Assembly: GCA_903813345.2 (NCBI GenBank)
Contig: CAIIXF020000003.1
Location: 33,965,000-34,028,999 of the forward strand
Length of the DNA stretch: 64,000 bases
Direction of reading: 5' to 3'
Source of the DNA: Owenia fusiformis
Taxonomy: Eukaryota; Annelida; Polychaeta; Sabellida; Oweniidae
Shown here: piece after piece, positions 48,670 to 61,150 of the stretch
How positions within the stretch are numbered: position 1 is the first letter of the stretch
Layout: each line of letters starts with the position of its first letter
Notes under the pieces: generated by a model
Database searches by the model: none
Seen by the model: only the letters and a program-made list of their open reading frames with translations
What the model was told of the DNA's origin: nothing
Translations under genes and position numbers: made by a program

Positions 48670-48710
48670 ACAGGGTGTCCCAAAAGTATGGGGCCCCCTA
48701 AGGCAGACAT
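48670..48710 (+). mobile_element. Solitary mariner-type transposon end
   Basis: TACAGGGTGTCCCAAAAGTA followed by TGGGGCCCCC resembles the outer ends of Tc1/mariner elements and starts with TA. No matching inverted end was found nearby, so the element is truncated or its other end is decayed. The right boundary is unknown. Confidence 0.5.
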
Positions 48711-49508
48711 ATACCAATGGCTCCTTAGTATGTGTTAAATATAATTTTAAAGCGTATCTGAAAGTTCATCTAGAATATTTTCTCACTTTTCAATCATTGT
48801 TTTCACCAAGCTATGAATCAATACAATGAAAAAAAAAATCTGTTATATTAACTCCTATCAATCGTTTCTGATAATTTTTTCTGTACTCCCGTATGGGAAT
48901 ATGAACTAATATATCGATTGAAATATAGATGTGAAAATCCCCATGTTTAACCTATGGGGGAAATCAAGGAAGTATGAATTTGTTCCTCCACAAAATGCAT
49001 CATGGGGAACATTTTGACCTAATAAGGAAAATCTTTCGCATCTCCTCTTTTGAAGAGGAAACTACGAATATAGAAATTCTTTCAGATATGCATAATACTT
49101 AATACATAATAATTCATATGATAAAGTTTGACAAGGTGAAATAACATTACTGTCAAACTATAGAAGGTTACTGAACATTTCAGCCAATTGTACATTTCAG
49201 CCATTTGTGAAATCTACAAATTGTCAGGTTGTAAGTTGATCACTGTTGAGAGATAATCATTAGTATAAGACGGGGTTACTATACAAACTGATTCATTCTG
49301 ACTTCAATTACATTACTTGGCTCAAATTATATTCACCAGAACTGCTCTATTAGACCTTTCAGTAATTTGTACCTCAATAGTAGACATCTCTAATTGTTTC
49401 TTTTGATGTTTTTAGAAAGATATACATCATGGTATTTGAGGACTATTCCATAGAGAGCAAGCTGTAATAGCTGAATGTTATAGTTTCAATGTAAAATCTA
49501 AAAGAAGC

Positions 49509-49739
49509 AGGGGCCGATCTGGGACCCAACAAGGGGGGGGGGGCATATTTGAAGTATGAAAAAAATGTTGGGCCACTGAAACCAAAAGGTTTTCATGATA
49601 ATTTGGCCTAAAATTAAAAAAATATAGCCTTAAGGCCTTTTTATCCCTTTAAAGATCCATTAATTGGGCCCCTAAATTTTTTTTCTGAGCCCACCCAAGG
49701 GGGTGGGGGGGGGGGGGCTGGGCCCCAGATCCGCCAGTG
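49509..49739. mobile_element. hAT-like MITE with G-rich ends
   Basis: CAGGGGCCGATCTGGGACCC at the left and, inverse, CACTGGCGGATCTGGGGCCC at the right match at 16 of 20 positions. CA(G/C)NGGCGGATC ends followed by G runs are typical of nonautonomous hAT elements. Both ends are followed internally by long G runs. No 8-bp target duplication could be seen, so the call is tentative. Confidence 0.55.
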
Positions 49740-50529
49740 TGAAGTGTATGTCAGTATTCTGTATCTAATTCTATTGCAGTGCTATGTAATTTAGAGTGTT
49801 ACACTGTTACCCTTGTCACTGATTACTACATTCTGTCGTTTCTGCATTCTCTTTAAGACTCCATTTTTCATTTTAAGACAATGACAGTGTTTTGTAGCTT
49901 GTCTCTCAGAGTATTACATAGGACCAGTTTTTCTCTGCCTCTGAGACTATTGATGTGTTCTTGTGTTGTTTTGATTACAAAGAACAATGGAAGCTTCAGC
50001 GTATTACCACAAAATAAGCCATTTTGTGGGATATTATAAATCAAAAAGATATCATATGACATGTTTTCTTTGAACATATTTTGAATTTTCCATGCATTTG
50101 AATAACTAGAAATCCTATTTAATTGAACTATGGCTGGAGAGAACCGGCATATTAAAATAAGAAAAACAACAGAATATATGCTATTTCCTAATTAGATAGA
50201 GCAGGCTATGGAATGGCTAACTGACTTTAAATTACAGTTGCAGTGTTAATTGGGGCTTTGGGCAGTCCAAATCCAAATTTTACCTTGTATTCGGTAATGC
50301 AACTAACGCATATTGGCTACCGGACTAACCTACTATTTTATGGCCAACTCGTTTAAATATGAATGGAATAGTGGCAGGAACTATTCATATTTAAATATCA
50401 TATCATATCATAATAGCATATCATATATTGTTAAACCAGTGTATTCCTTCAGGAGGGGTGTATGGTTTTGTAATTTGTTTATTCAGATATGTCACTAAAT
50501 TAAGCTAGATTGATGAGCTCATTTTGTCA

Positions 50530-50741
50530 GAATAATGTCACATTTAGATATAATGTCATATATTAGAATAATGTCACATTTAGAACAATGTCATATTTAG
50601 ATATAATGTCATACATTAGAATAATGTCACATTTAGAATAATGTCACATTTAGATATAATGTCATACATTAGAATAATGTCACATTTAGATATAATGTCA
50701 TACTTTAGAATAATGTCACATTTAGAATAATGTCATATTTT
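50530..50741. repeat. Minisatellite, 18-bp unit in 36-bp dimers
   Basis: AATAATGTCACATTTAGA alternates with TATAATGTCATACATTAG. About 12 half-units are present with small length changes. Confidence 0.9.
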
Positions 50742-52920
50742 AAAATTGTGTCATGGTGACATGCTTTGTACTTACCAAAACATATATTTCATATAGATAC
50801 TGACATTGTTGATAAAATACCAGGCATTATTGAGATTTTGCAATTGCATTCCAATGATAATTAATGTTTGGAATTAGAAGATCATGTAATTCACCAAGAT
50901 AATATCATAGGACATATTTTATTGATGATTGGAAGCAAGGAATCCATCGATGTTATGAATTTTAAATAACAACTTGAGCATACACCCTGAAATGATTTCC
51001 AGTCTGAAATTCAGAAGGAGCATCTGATCATCTCGTACTTCTTGATAATTTAAAGCCCTGTTGCTATGCTACATCATTCATCTTTTCAGATCCTTGAATT
51101 CTTGAGAAATTTTCCAAGAAGTGCCATCCCTGTTCCTGATGATATTTAAGTAACATGAAGTGTCATTTGGCTTGATTTATTCCGCATCTCTTGGCTGTGA
51201 GTTAGCATCTGTCGGCAGTATTGATTGAATGATTACCAGCTCATTGCCACACTCTAGTCTATTTCCTATCCTTTACAAAAAAATATCCTGAAATTCCTAA
51301 TTGAACAGAAAAATGTGAGAATTATGAAAATAGGAAGTAGTCTACTTAGATTAATTGATAATGAATTGCAGTAATAAATCAGGAATTTTGTGTTTTATTT
51401 GCATAAAAACCTGAATCTTATGTTTCTTTTAGAGGCTTAATAGTAATTTGTCAGAGTTCTCAGATGTTTATTGACAACTACTTCTGTGTCCTTTTTAAAA
51501 ATAGACATCAAACAAAATATTTTTGCCAATAAATTCTGATTTGTTGATTTATTTGATTGATGACATTATTTTTATTGATATGCTTTCCAGGTTATCTTGA
51601 TTTAATGTTAGTGGTATCATTACATTTTACATTAAATCTAATTTTGTTCATTTTTTATATACAAGGAATTACCCTTGCACCAAACCATCCAGGGCCTCCT
51701 GCCCCTGTCTTCTTTGTTCCATCAGCTGTAGAGGGGAGTGAACCCCCTGGGTTATATTTCTATTTTATGATTCTGTTCCTTCATATAAGGAATTAGCCTT
51801 GCTGCTCAAACAATTTGGCGTCCTGCCCTTCTTCTCCTATATTTTTCCATTATCCCGAGAGAGGGGGGATCGAGGATTGGTCCTTACTTCAAGAACTTTC
51901 TATATTAGGGATACAATAGTTGAAATAAAAGGCAATAAGAGGAAACTTAACTTGTAGGGAAGAGAGGTACAGATTACTTTGCTTCTAACACTGAGACAAA
52001 GAGCCTCTATTACATTATGCATGTTAGAGAACTATTTTGACAACTTTTGCAGGACTAATTGATTTATCCAGCTAGTATTTTTCTATATTATAGGTCTATT
52101 TTTGTGTTATAATTTTATGAAAGGTGGCATTCCTTTGATCAATAACATCATTTGGCTTAATATTGTTGAAGTGATTTGTTTTTTATGTCTCTTGTCATAA
52201 GTACCCAAAATTAATTTCTATGAACTGTTTAACATTGTTATGTATCATTGATGTTACCATGATAACTATATTGACTTAGTTATCGTGTCAAAAGGTGTTA
52301 ATGTCGAACAAAAATAAAGTGCTATTGTTATGGGAAAAAAATGAGGTGATTTAAAAAAGTATACAATCATGTATTCTAAAGCTTTTGCCTTTGAATCAAT
52401 ACATGCCATTCAAAAATATTTATTAGACACATTTTTATATCCCAGTGGAATGATCCGGGAAGTAAGGACATTAGAGAGTATAGAGAGCAAATATTGCATT
52501 ATTACTGGACTCATTCCATCTCCCTTATGTGGCCCTCTATCTTTCTAATTAATTTGTTTCTTTCCAGCTGTATTTGATGTCTCATATATTGTCTCGATTC
52601 ACCAAGGAAAGGAAGTGTTAGCCTATATATTTGTTAAATAGTAGTACTTGGAGGGTGTCATTGCTCTTAAACAAGGAAATTACATCTTGGAATTAAATTA
52701 TTCACTTTTTCTTAGATGGAAAATGTGAAAGATGGCAAACATGACTGATGAGTTGTTGAGACACAAGCTACAAATGACAGAATAATCTTTGTCAGAATAC
52801 TAATAAGATCAATACGACCTGCTTTTTCAGATTTCCAAATCCTTTTAGGAAACGGGAAAACACAAAATTGATTTATTTTGGAAAATAAAAAAGGATTATA
52901 ATGGAAGCATTGCTTTTTAT

Positions 52921-53035
52921 GTCACCACAACAAGTGGTGGCATATTGCTATAATCTCCCAACTTTTTTGTGTTCAGTCTATGTGTCTGTAACAACTGGCA
53001 GGTGGTGACATTTTGCATGTTAATGCCTTGTTGAA
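52921..53035 (+). repeat. Dispersed 'GTGACATATTGTTATAGTCTC' repeat, copy 3
   Basis: GTCACCACAACAAGTGGTGG, CATATTGCTATAATCTCCC, GTGTCTGTAACAACTGGCAG and GTGGTGACATTTTGCATG follow the motif order of copies at 31485 and 37343. The copy starts with a short palindrome, CACCACAACAAGTGGTG. Confidence 0.7.
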
Positions 53036-53349
53036 AATATTACTTCCAACATTTTAAACTCTCTATCCTTTCTATTTCTTCTTGGTTCTGAATACATATT
53101 GAAAATATTTTAATTTCATATGACTTATTATAAATGATTACATATGTATTACATGTTTATATAGTGTGTGATAACATATGTTTGTAAACGGTAGTATATG
53201 TATTGTTATTGATAACATATGCATTTTTAGAGGTATATGTGTATGGTATTATTGGTATATGATGAGATGTATTTTATATGATTATACAGGTATTGTACAT
53301 GATAATGTAGTATTGCTTATGATAACATTTGTATTGCCTCTGATTCTAG

Positions 53350-53557
53350 GTATAAAGAGACTGAGTATATCATCAAATGGCCAAGCAGCAGATAATGACA
53401 CAGGAGGTCTCAAGCCTACCATCAGCATTGACCAACTCTCAACCCCTCGTACTCCTGTACGTAGTCCAAGTGTGCGCTCTAATTGGTCAGAATTGGCGAA
53501 ACTATCAAATAGAAGGCCATCACTTGGATCTGTGGCTTGCAGTGAATCTGGTTCTGC
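53350..53557 (+). CDS. Putative internal exon, Ser/Thr-rich unknown protein
   Basis: A 208-bp segment is bounded by a good acceptor (TGCCTCTGATTCTAG) and a consensus donor (GTGAGT). It encodes about 69 residues: IKRLSISSNGQAADNDTGG, then a Ser/Thr/Pro/Arg-rich part with TISIDQLSTPRTPVRSPSVR, then SNWSELAKLSNRRPSLGS. RRPSLGS and RTPVRSPS look like basophilic and proline-directed kinase sites, so a disordered, phosphorylated region is inferred. The upstream part of the open frame (53178-53349) is Ile/Tyr/Met-rich and noncoding in character, which supports the acceptor. The exon begins with the last two bases of a codon, matching the donor phase at 48337. The following exon is not found before the - strand TRP gene. 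The protein is not recognised. Confidence 0.6.
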
Positions 53558-54354
53558 GTGAGTATATCTATTTTAAGGGTGTCAAGTGAATATGTTCCCC
53601 CCCCTTAAGTATGAACTTTTGTGTATAAAAGTACATCTAGTTGATCTAGTCACCTGGAATTTCTTGTGGAGTTGCTTCATGAAGCCTAGCTTTTATGTGC
53701 TAGAGAACAATTCAGATATCTTGCAGTCATGCAACGCTAAGGGGAGAACATATTTATTTGACACCTTGTATTCTTATGTTCTTTTGCCTTACTGTTTTGA
53801 ATTGTGATAATAGGCACTGAATGGGGAGGTCAAGACCAGCGTTTGAATAACAATGGATCCATTCTGTTCATCATTTAAATGCATGTATTTCATTATCTTT
53901 AAATTGTACAAGAATATCATCACTCTTAAAGTGAAAAGTCATTACTAATTGAACTGAACTGTACTAAATTTCCTCATAAATCCTTGACTTATTCTTGAAG
54001 TGCAAATTAGTTGAACTTTTAATTATTCTTGAGAATGTTTTGAACAATTTTTCTTGTAATTCAATTCAAAAAGATATAAAAATAGTTGTAAAGAACAACT
54101 TTTGAACTTATGTTGAATAATTCAAGTACTGTTCTGAAACATTACCTTGAACTTTTTAAGAATAGTTGTTCAGAACAAATCTAGAATTTATGATCTTGAA
54201 AATTCAACCAATTCTTAACAAATTCAATGAATGTGCAATTCTACACAATAAGAATTATTCCATTCTTAACTTTGTTTTCAAGATTTCAAGAACATGAGAA
54301 TTATTGTTGAGAACAAATCTTGTTTTCAAATGTTTGTTTACAGATTTTGATTCT
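53558..54354. other. AT-rich DNA after the + strand exon
   Basis: No further exon could be supported. 53950-54350 is full of short inverted words (TTCTTGAA, GTTCTGAAAC, GTTCAGAAC), which may be a decayed foldback sequence. Confidence 0.5.
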
Positions 54355-55064
54355 TAACCTTCTGCACTCTGACTTATTTCAGCAAATATATCCCACGCGT
54401 CTGACTTATTTTTCAAAAATGATATGCCTGGACTAAATACAGTAATTAATATCTCAATAACTACTGAATGACTCTGGATAGAATTTTCACAAAGGAAAGA
54501 TACACTAGCCTGGCTCATGAGAAAAATGTTCTCATGAATTTTTTTTGTACATAAACACGACTGGGCATAAATATACCATGAATACTCCTCCGGAATCCGC
54601 CGTTTCGCCCCTGGGGAGATTCAACGTCTGGTCAGAATCCAAAACTGAATTTGCAGCGATCGAATGTTCTTCTTTTCAGTTCAGAAAATATTCTAGTTTC
54701 TATTTTCGATGACCATTATCAGCTTCCAAGAGCCTAAAGAGTTCGAAATCGCAATCCATTTCCTCCACATTTTCGTTGTGATCGTATTTGGCCCGCATTT
54801 TGTATGATTTGTTCACTAAAAAAGACTTAAACACTGTTTAAATTGTTGAATTGAGAAATATTTTTCGAAACATCGCCATTTCTAGGTCAACAGGAAGTCA
54901 CCTACTAAGGACTGAATAAATCGGGCAATTTAATTTGATCATAAGAACGGCGGGAAAAAGTAAAGTTTTCAAAAGTAAGATTTGTGTCGTCCGGATCCGC
55001 CGGTGGATTCTGGCGGTAATTTTGAATGGGCGGACGCGGTCGCCGGTGGTCTGCTAAAGGTTAA
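54355..55064. mobile_element. TTAA-ended nonautonomous element, 710 bp
   Basis: It starts TTAACCTTCTGCA and ends CTGCTAAAGGTTAA, so both sides show TTAA followed by CCTT and a GCA word (imperfect terminal inverted repeat with an indel). The interior is GC-richer than its surroundings, with CCGGATCCGCCGGTGGATTC and GGCGGACGCGGTCGCCGGTG near the right end. There is no coding sequence. TTAA boundaries with CC ends suggest a piggyBac-like MITE, a family distinct from the 11511 element. Confidence 0.65.
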
Positions 55065-56303
55065 TCTATTCAGTGTGCTATAGAATTAGAGAACTGTGCT
55101 TAAAAGAATAATGCAGAGTTAAAAATTCAAATCTCTGTGTAAGGCATGACAATTATCTAACCTTACTCAATACCCATCCAAGTATAAATCAATTGATAAA
55201 TAAGATTAAATATAAATATAATTGATTGTAAATATTTGAACACTATAACATATCACTTGTGTCATATAAAATTTTTGATTTGTTATATACTGAATATAAA
55301 ATATGTATAAAATATAGATATTGAATCATATTCTTAAAATGTTCTTTAACTTCTATTTTAAGGAATACAGAATTCATCCAATTCGTACAGATTCTTTATA
55401 CATTCATGAACATAATTTGAAGTGTTTAATCATATGGTTTTTCTTAATTTATCTTCAAGTGTTCTTTAATTTCGAGTTCATGAAGTCAGAACTAAATTAA
55501 AAACTCTCCATGAACACCAGAATTACACTTTGCTGGAGTACATACATGTAAATGTGAATATACATATCTATATACATCTAAAACAGTGAGAGAAGCAAAA
55601 TACAATATACATGTAACATTACTTATGTTGGGAGTCAATAAATCAATTTATCCCAAGATTTAATTTAACACCCATGTGATATTATTTAGAAAATAGTTTA
55701 TCAGCCTGATATGCGGCTGATATTGTTTATTAGCCACATATCTGTATGGTAAACTAATTTTATTTTTTTTATTTTTTTGTTTGTCATCATGGGATTAACC
55801 TAATAACAGATAATTTCTAGTGATATCATTTATTGCAGCGTATATATAAACTATTAACACATGTTTGCAAAGCTCAAATGTGTTGATATGTGATTTTGTC
55901 TTGTGAATAAAAATGATATCACTCAAAATGATCAGATTATTATGTATTTTTTTAATGATGTGGTCTCATCTTGCCCATGATGAGATATTGAGGTGTTATG
56001 GCAGAATTCATGCTATGGTTCTCCTTTTTAAATTGTGGTTACATATTTATGATTGCTGAGACACCATTACATGCAAAGCTAGCATTAAGGAAGATGAAGC
56101 AATTTTCTCATCAGAATTATAAATATCATGACTTAGTATATCCAGGCCTATAGCCAGAATTTTCCAGGGGGGGGGGGGGCAAAAGTTTAGGCAAAGAGAT
56201 CTTTGCCTAAACTTTTGCCATGTCTATTTTGAATTGTGGCTTCAACCCCTTAATATATACATTTGATTGTTTGTAATTTTAAAAACAGCAATAACTATAG
56301 TCC
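55065..56303. other. DNA downstream of the TRP gene
   Basis: Contains a short G-run dispersed-repeat head at about 56146-56180 (CCTATAGCCAGAATTTTCCA followed by 13 G). No AATAAA signal is seen on the - strand within about 300 bp after the TRP stop codon, so the 3' end of the transcript could not be placed. Confidence 0.55.
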
Positions 56304-57829
56304 TTATATATTCATTTCTAGATATTCTTTCAACCCAGCATTATCATTTTCCTCTGGCTCTTGCTGTGTATACAACTTATGTATAGTACGTTGCATTCCT
56401 TCTAGATGTTCTTGAAGGTCATACACATTGTCTCTTATATCTTTCATCAGGGTGTTACTTTCATGCCCTGGAGGCCTTTCCCATTTCTCCAACTTTGATT
56501 TGTAGTTTTTATACTCTTTGACCGCCTTATAATGTTTCTTCTTCCTAAAGTTCCGGTTTAACTGTAGAACCCAACTGTTGCGTTCAAACCTTGTTATGAT
56601 CAATGCCCTCCTTAGCTCCAATTCCCTCTGGCTGTGTTGCTGGATTTGCTGGTACGTATCTGTTAGGGATGCTATGAGGAGATTTAGTAGGACTATGATA
56701 CAGGCTATAAGGTAAACAACCATTATTATAATTGACAGCCATCTTCCACAATTGCTCGTGTCATCCGTATACTCCATGGTTGGTTGTTGTTCTACAACTG
56801 TCAGAAGTCCTATTAACATGGTACCAAATATAGTTGTGTTGCCATAATGATACGTGGTAACTGTAAATGCATCCTCCCCTCTTAGAGCCAGCTGGAAACT
56901 ACCACTGAATGCCAGCAAAACAATAATGAACAGGATGATGAACTGAGGCATATGTTTGGTGACAACAATCCAGATGATTTGGACAAAAGCACCAGCATTT
57001 CTCCATACAGCTGCATACTTTAGAATTCTCATTGTCCAGCCAACATATCCCAAAGCATAGACATACCATTGTACCTTGGGACAAAAATATCTCAGTGGAG
57101 TCACTGCTATAAGGAGGAGGATGGTCACTAGGTCAATGTAGTTCATGGGGTCTTTTAGATAATCGAATCTGTATACTTTTATCTGTCTCAATTCAAGCCA
57201 GAAATGTGTAGATACAAATAATATAATCAGTATCTCTGCCACACCCCTGACTATTTGCAATGGGTTGTCATAGACACGAGGATCGGGGCTTTGACATGCG
57301 ACAGCAACGGCAAATGTTAGTATTGCAATGGATAGACTATACACTATGGTACTGACAATGAAAAGCCGTTTTGCAAATTCTTTCCATTTATGTTTTATCA
57401 ACAGCCTAACAGCATCATGGTATATCAAGTTTTTGTCTCCTTTGTATGCTAGTTCATGAAACATAGAGTGCTCTTTAGGATTGAACTTTTCGTGGTCTGG
57501 ATCAAAGCCTTTTAAGTCAGCCTCCAACATCTTAAAGTGTACTTCGTGTGTGTCTATGACTGGGGTACATCTATCAATTAGGCAATCAAACAATGCCTTA
57601 ATGGTTAGTGTCATGTCTTTATTCAAGAGATCTACCAACAAAATTTCAGGTTTTTTGTCCTTCTGCGCAGTATGTATTTCTCTTGCTATAATGTTTGGCA
57701 TGTAAGAGAGAATGCAGGCACCTATCTGATCCGACTTGTTGTCCACAGCAATTATGTAAGGTGTCTTACCTTCTTTATCTTTCATGTTTATTGCTTGTTC
57801 TTGTCTATCTAACAGCTTCTGACAAACAC
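56304..57829 (-). CDS. TRP-family cation channel, last coding exon
   Basis: This exon encodes about 508 residues to a stop at 56304-56306. The open frame continues upstream of its first Met (57785) to a splice acceptor, TTTTATAG, giving an exon start at 57829 in phase 1. The first 40 residues (VCQKLLDRQEQAIN, then MKDKEGKTPYIIAV) are a typical ankyrin repeat, so earlier exons with more ankyrin repeats are expected upstream. Numbering from the internal Met: S1 about 141-163, S2 about 180-197, S3 about 215-230, S4 about 240-262, S5 about 270-300, pore helix about 318-332 (IFGTMLIGLLTVVE), S6 about 348-375 with NLLIASLTDTYQ at its inner end, then a basic helix (RALIITRFERNSW, RNFRKKKHYK) and a coiled-coil-like end (about 445-470). 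The ion-transport fold and ankyrin-plus-six-helix plan place it in the TRP superfamily as a plasma-membrane cation channel. The subfamily is uncertain (TRPA- or TRPV-like invertebrate types), as the S6 end fits none exactly. No frame damage is seen. Confidence 0.9.
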
Positions 57830-58978
57830 CTATAAAATGGCAAACACTGGTTAAGCCTCAAGAAAATCGTACTACTTATCCCTATGTTTCATGCTGCATA
57901 TTTTTCTTAATTTTGGGAACCTACGGCTGCTGCATGTTTGCAGTAGATCAAATGTGATGAAGGGATTAGTCTAGCAGTATCATTGCCATCTATGGGGGTT
58001 TAAACAAGGGATGCACTTGAATGTCTTACAAAATATATACCATCCAAAACCGCTAAGTGGAATGCCTCCATAAGTGGAATACTTTGGGGTCTGTCACTTC
58101 CCAGCTAACTTAATGTTAATAAACAAGTGGATAAAACTCTCAAGGGATAAAAAGGTCAGCCCTTAGAAATATAAATAATTTGTTTGAAGTTTCAAGCTGT
58201 ACCACTTGAAATGCTAAAGGATGTAAGAGATGTATATTATTTGCATAATTGGGATCTTTGTTACAGCATTACTTTTTAAGAAGTAGCAGGGGCAAAAACC
58301 AGTTTACTTTTTTATATATTGTTTTAGGAAACACATCAGACACTGTCTATTGTTCTTGTTACCATATGTTTGGAAAAGCAGGCCCATAGCCAGGATTTTC
58401 CAAAGGGGGGGGGTCACTTTTTGAAAAATTCCAGGGGGGTTTACTTGTGACAATATTGGTCTAAAAATGGCCAAAATCACTTAAAAAGTGCTCAGAATAG
58501 AGAAAAACTGCATGATTTTGAAAGATTTTTTGGCCAGGGGGGAGTTCGCTCGAACCTATCGAACAGGCCTGAAAAGTATGACTCATTTATCCTAAATGAC
58601 ATACACACAATATATTTATGTCCCTCAATATTGTAATTATTCAAAAGAATGTTTGGTTCATCTAGTTTTGACTCTGACCCCCCTCCCCCTAAAACTAAAT
58701 ACCATGAAAGTTGATCGCTGACTTCCTGTTTGAGAATTTGAAAGATTATTGCTAAACACGATCTAGTTTTTGTTAATTCCTATCGTAATTTGCGGCTTTT
58801 AACAACTATTGATAGAATAGAATCCATTACCAGGAATAATCTTGACGAAGAAAGCATCAGGTAAAATCTTTATTTTAAACCATTCCAAGGCATTCTGAGT
58901 CGAAATTGCCAAAAATTTGAAATGTTGAAATTTGTCGGATAGCAAACTGAAATGGGTTTGAACCCCCTCCCCCTTAAC
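57830..58978 (-). other. Upstream intron of the TRP gene with dispersed repeats
   Basis: It begins at the acceptor of the last TRP exon. It contains one unit related to the 76-bp array family at 58050-58105 (CTAAGTGGAATGCCTCCATA) and the G-run repeat at 58380-58570. No further ankyrin-coding exon was recognised. Confidence 0.55.
58380..58570 (+). repeat. Dispersed repeat with G-run head, best copy
   Basis: GGCCCATAGCCAGGATTTTC, CAAAGGGGGGGGGTCACTTT, AATTCCAGGGGGG, CCAAAATCACTTAAAAAGTG, TGCATGATTTTGAAAGATTT, then CCAGGGGGGAGTTCGCTCGA. This copy is close to complete and shows the full order of motifs for the family. Confidence 0.8.
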
Positions 58979-59939
58979 TCACACCCGGTGATCGTGAAAA
59001 TGGGACGGAGGGGGGGGGAGCAAGCAATTTCTGGTAGAAAAATGAACAAATCTGCAAAAATTGTTTTTTCAAGAAAAGGTTTATTATTTAATTGCTAAAC
59101 AAATAGGCACACAGTATGGTAAAATATGTCGCGTATTCTACGAATTTTTTTTTGCCGATTCTCTTCTTAGGTATAAGATCTATTAAAAAAGGCGCAACGC
59201 CACCAACGTGCAAAAGTCAATGTTTTTGCTTTAAATCAAGCATCAACGGTCTACACAACCTGCAATAAATATTTGTAAGTGACATTATCATCATAAATTT
59301 AATGACCTTAATGACTTTACAAAATACGTTTCCACACGCTGTATAAAAAATAATCGAAAATAATTAAAATGGGACGGAGGGGGGAGGGGATGGAGGGGGG
59401 AGCAATATGTCTATAAGATATGATATGAGATGTTACTTGATACTTTATATCCAGATTTTCCCATTATCTCCTCAATTACAAAGGGTCAGGAATTGATAAC
59501 ATGTTTTACTTGTTAGGTTTAGTTAGAGGGATCAAATTAAGGTTGGCAAAATATTCCCGCAAGGTTGTTACACTTGTATTCCACTATCCATTCCTGAATA
59601 CAATACCCATAGCCGTATACCCATTTAGAAAGAGCCAGTTCTGTAAGTTATTTAGTCGGGTTGCAAAATGTTTAAATCCTAATTCTCAACATGCCTCATT
59701 TTTTATTATTGTAAAGTGCCAAATGCCACATTATGTGAAATGCCATATTGTATAAATGTCATATTGTGTAAATGCCATATTATGCGAAATGCCATATTGT
59801 ACTATATAATACGAAGTACTTATTATTTGCATTTGTATTTTTTAGCCTCTCTGGCTCTGGTCGTTCGTAATAAACGACTGTCACATCATACGTCTTGTTT
59901 CTTACATTAGTTTTAAAAAAGGTTTATTTTTGTGTCATT

Positions 59940-60705
59940 ATCTCAACGAACGAAGTTCGGTAGGGATATAGTGAAGCCCTCCGTCCGTCCGTCAGTGCGT
60001 CAGTCCGTCCGTCCGTCTGTCCGTCCGGAAGATAACTCAAATATTAATTGACGGATTTTCTTCATATTTGGTGGAAAGATGTATATTGATGAATAGTGTT
60101 ACGCAAAAAAAAATTTTTTCAAGCAAGATGGCAGCCGCTTTAAAAATGACGGGACTTTTTCGCAAAAAGCATAAATTTTTCATTCTAAACCAAAGTAATT
60201 AATATTATTGTTTGAAAACATCTATCTATTTCACATATATTCCATGTTTTTCATCCTGACCCCCAGGGGCCGTGAATGGGGGGTCAGGAAAACAGAAATT
60301 TTCGCTAATTTTTAGATCTTTCTGAAGTATGGCTTTATTATACTCAAATGAAAGGCAATTAAGAGTAGATTGCAAAAATTGTATCTTTTTTCTGATTCGA
60401 GCCTCGTAAAATTCAAAATGCCCGTCTAATGTACAATTTCGCAATAATTTTTCGATCCCTTCAACGTATGGCTATATAATACTCAAATTGAAGGAATTTT
60501 GGAGTAGATCACAATTATGGTATTATTTTTCAGATTTGTACCTCAGAAAATTCAAAATGGCTGCTTTGCAGGAATTCGCAATTCTAAAATCTAAATTTTT
60601 CAATTTAAACCAAAGTAATGAGTATAATTGATTGAAATTCGGTAATTGATATTTTGTTCGTTGTGATTTGCTACTCCGCGGAGTTGCCATCATCTAGTTG
60701 ATATT
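59940..60705 (+). repeat. Dispersed repeat starting CGAACGAAGTTCGG
   Basis: It starts with CTCAACGAACGAAGTTCGGT, a CCGTCC-rich tract (59980-60030), and a GATAACTCAAATATTAATTG segment. Two imperfect copies of a 145-bp segment (about 60290-60425 and 60430-60565) with TATACTCAAAT-GAAGG and AAAATTCAAAATG words follow. It ends TTCGTTGTGATTTGCTACTC, CGCGGAGTT, TCTAG. A matching end (GTTCGTTGGGATTTGCTACT) occurs alone at 62053-62090, just outside the right arm of the inverted repeat. The outer CAACGAAC and inverse GTTCGTTG words suggest short TIRs. Confidence 0.65.
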
Positions 60706-60811
60706 ACAATAGACATGTAAAATACATAATAAAAATAACATTTGGTAACATCACCAGCCGGTGTCGACTTATGAGACACAGTATACATTTATATCTGAGT
60801 GTCACCCATTT

Positions 60812-61150
60812 GGTCAAATATTACAATAAATACATATATTGCACTAAATGTGAATTGCAAAATGCATATGGTCGAAGACAAGTGTTACAATAAATACATA
60901 TATTGCACTAAATGTGAATTGCAAAATGCATATGGTCGAGGACAAATGTTACAATAAATACATATATTGCACTAAATGTGAATTGCAAAATGCATATGGT
61001 TGAGGACAAATGTTACAATAAATACATATATTGCACTAAATGTGAATTGCAAAATGCATATGGTCGAGGACAAATGTTACAATAAATACATATATTGCAC
61101 TAAATGTGAGATGCATATTGCATAATAAATACATATATTACACTTAGTGT
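60812..61150. repeat. Minisatellite, 64-bp unit, about five copies
   Basis: The unit contains TGTTACAATAAATACATATA, TTGCACTAAATGTGAATTGC and AAAATGCATATGGTCGAGGACAAA. Copies are nearly identical; the last is shortened and diverged. Confidence 0.93.

Larger units (their letters stand above)
48338..53349 (+). other. Putative intron between the two + strand exons
   Basis: If the exons at 48109 and 53350 belong together, this 5.0-kb stretch is the intron, with a GTGTGA donor and a TTGCCTCTGATTCTAG acceptor. It holds a lone mariner-type end (48670), a hAT-like MITE (49509), an 18/36-bp array (50530) and two diverged copies of an AAGGAATTA(C/G)CCTTGC segment (51665 and 51787). Extra exons inside it are not excluded. 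Confidence 0.4.

Noticed and set aside
46200-50460. Shared GTTAAACCAGTGTATTCC word at about 46210 and 50431
   Set aside because: An 18-bp match without extension on either side; could be a chance or a remnant, and not enough for a repeat family.
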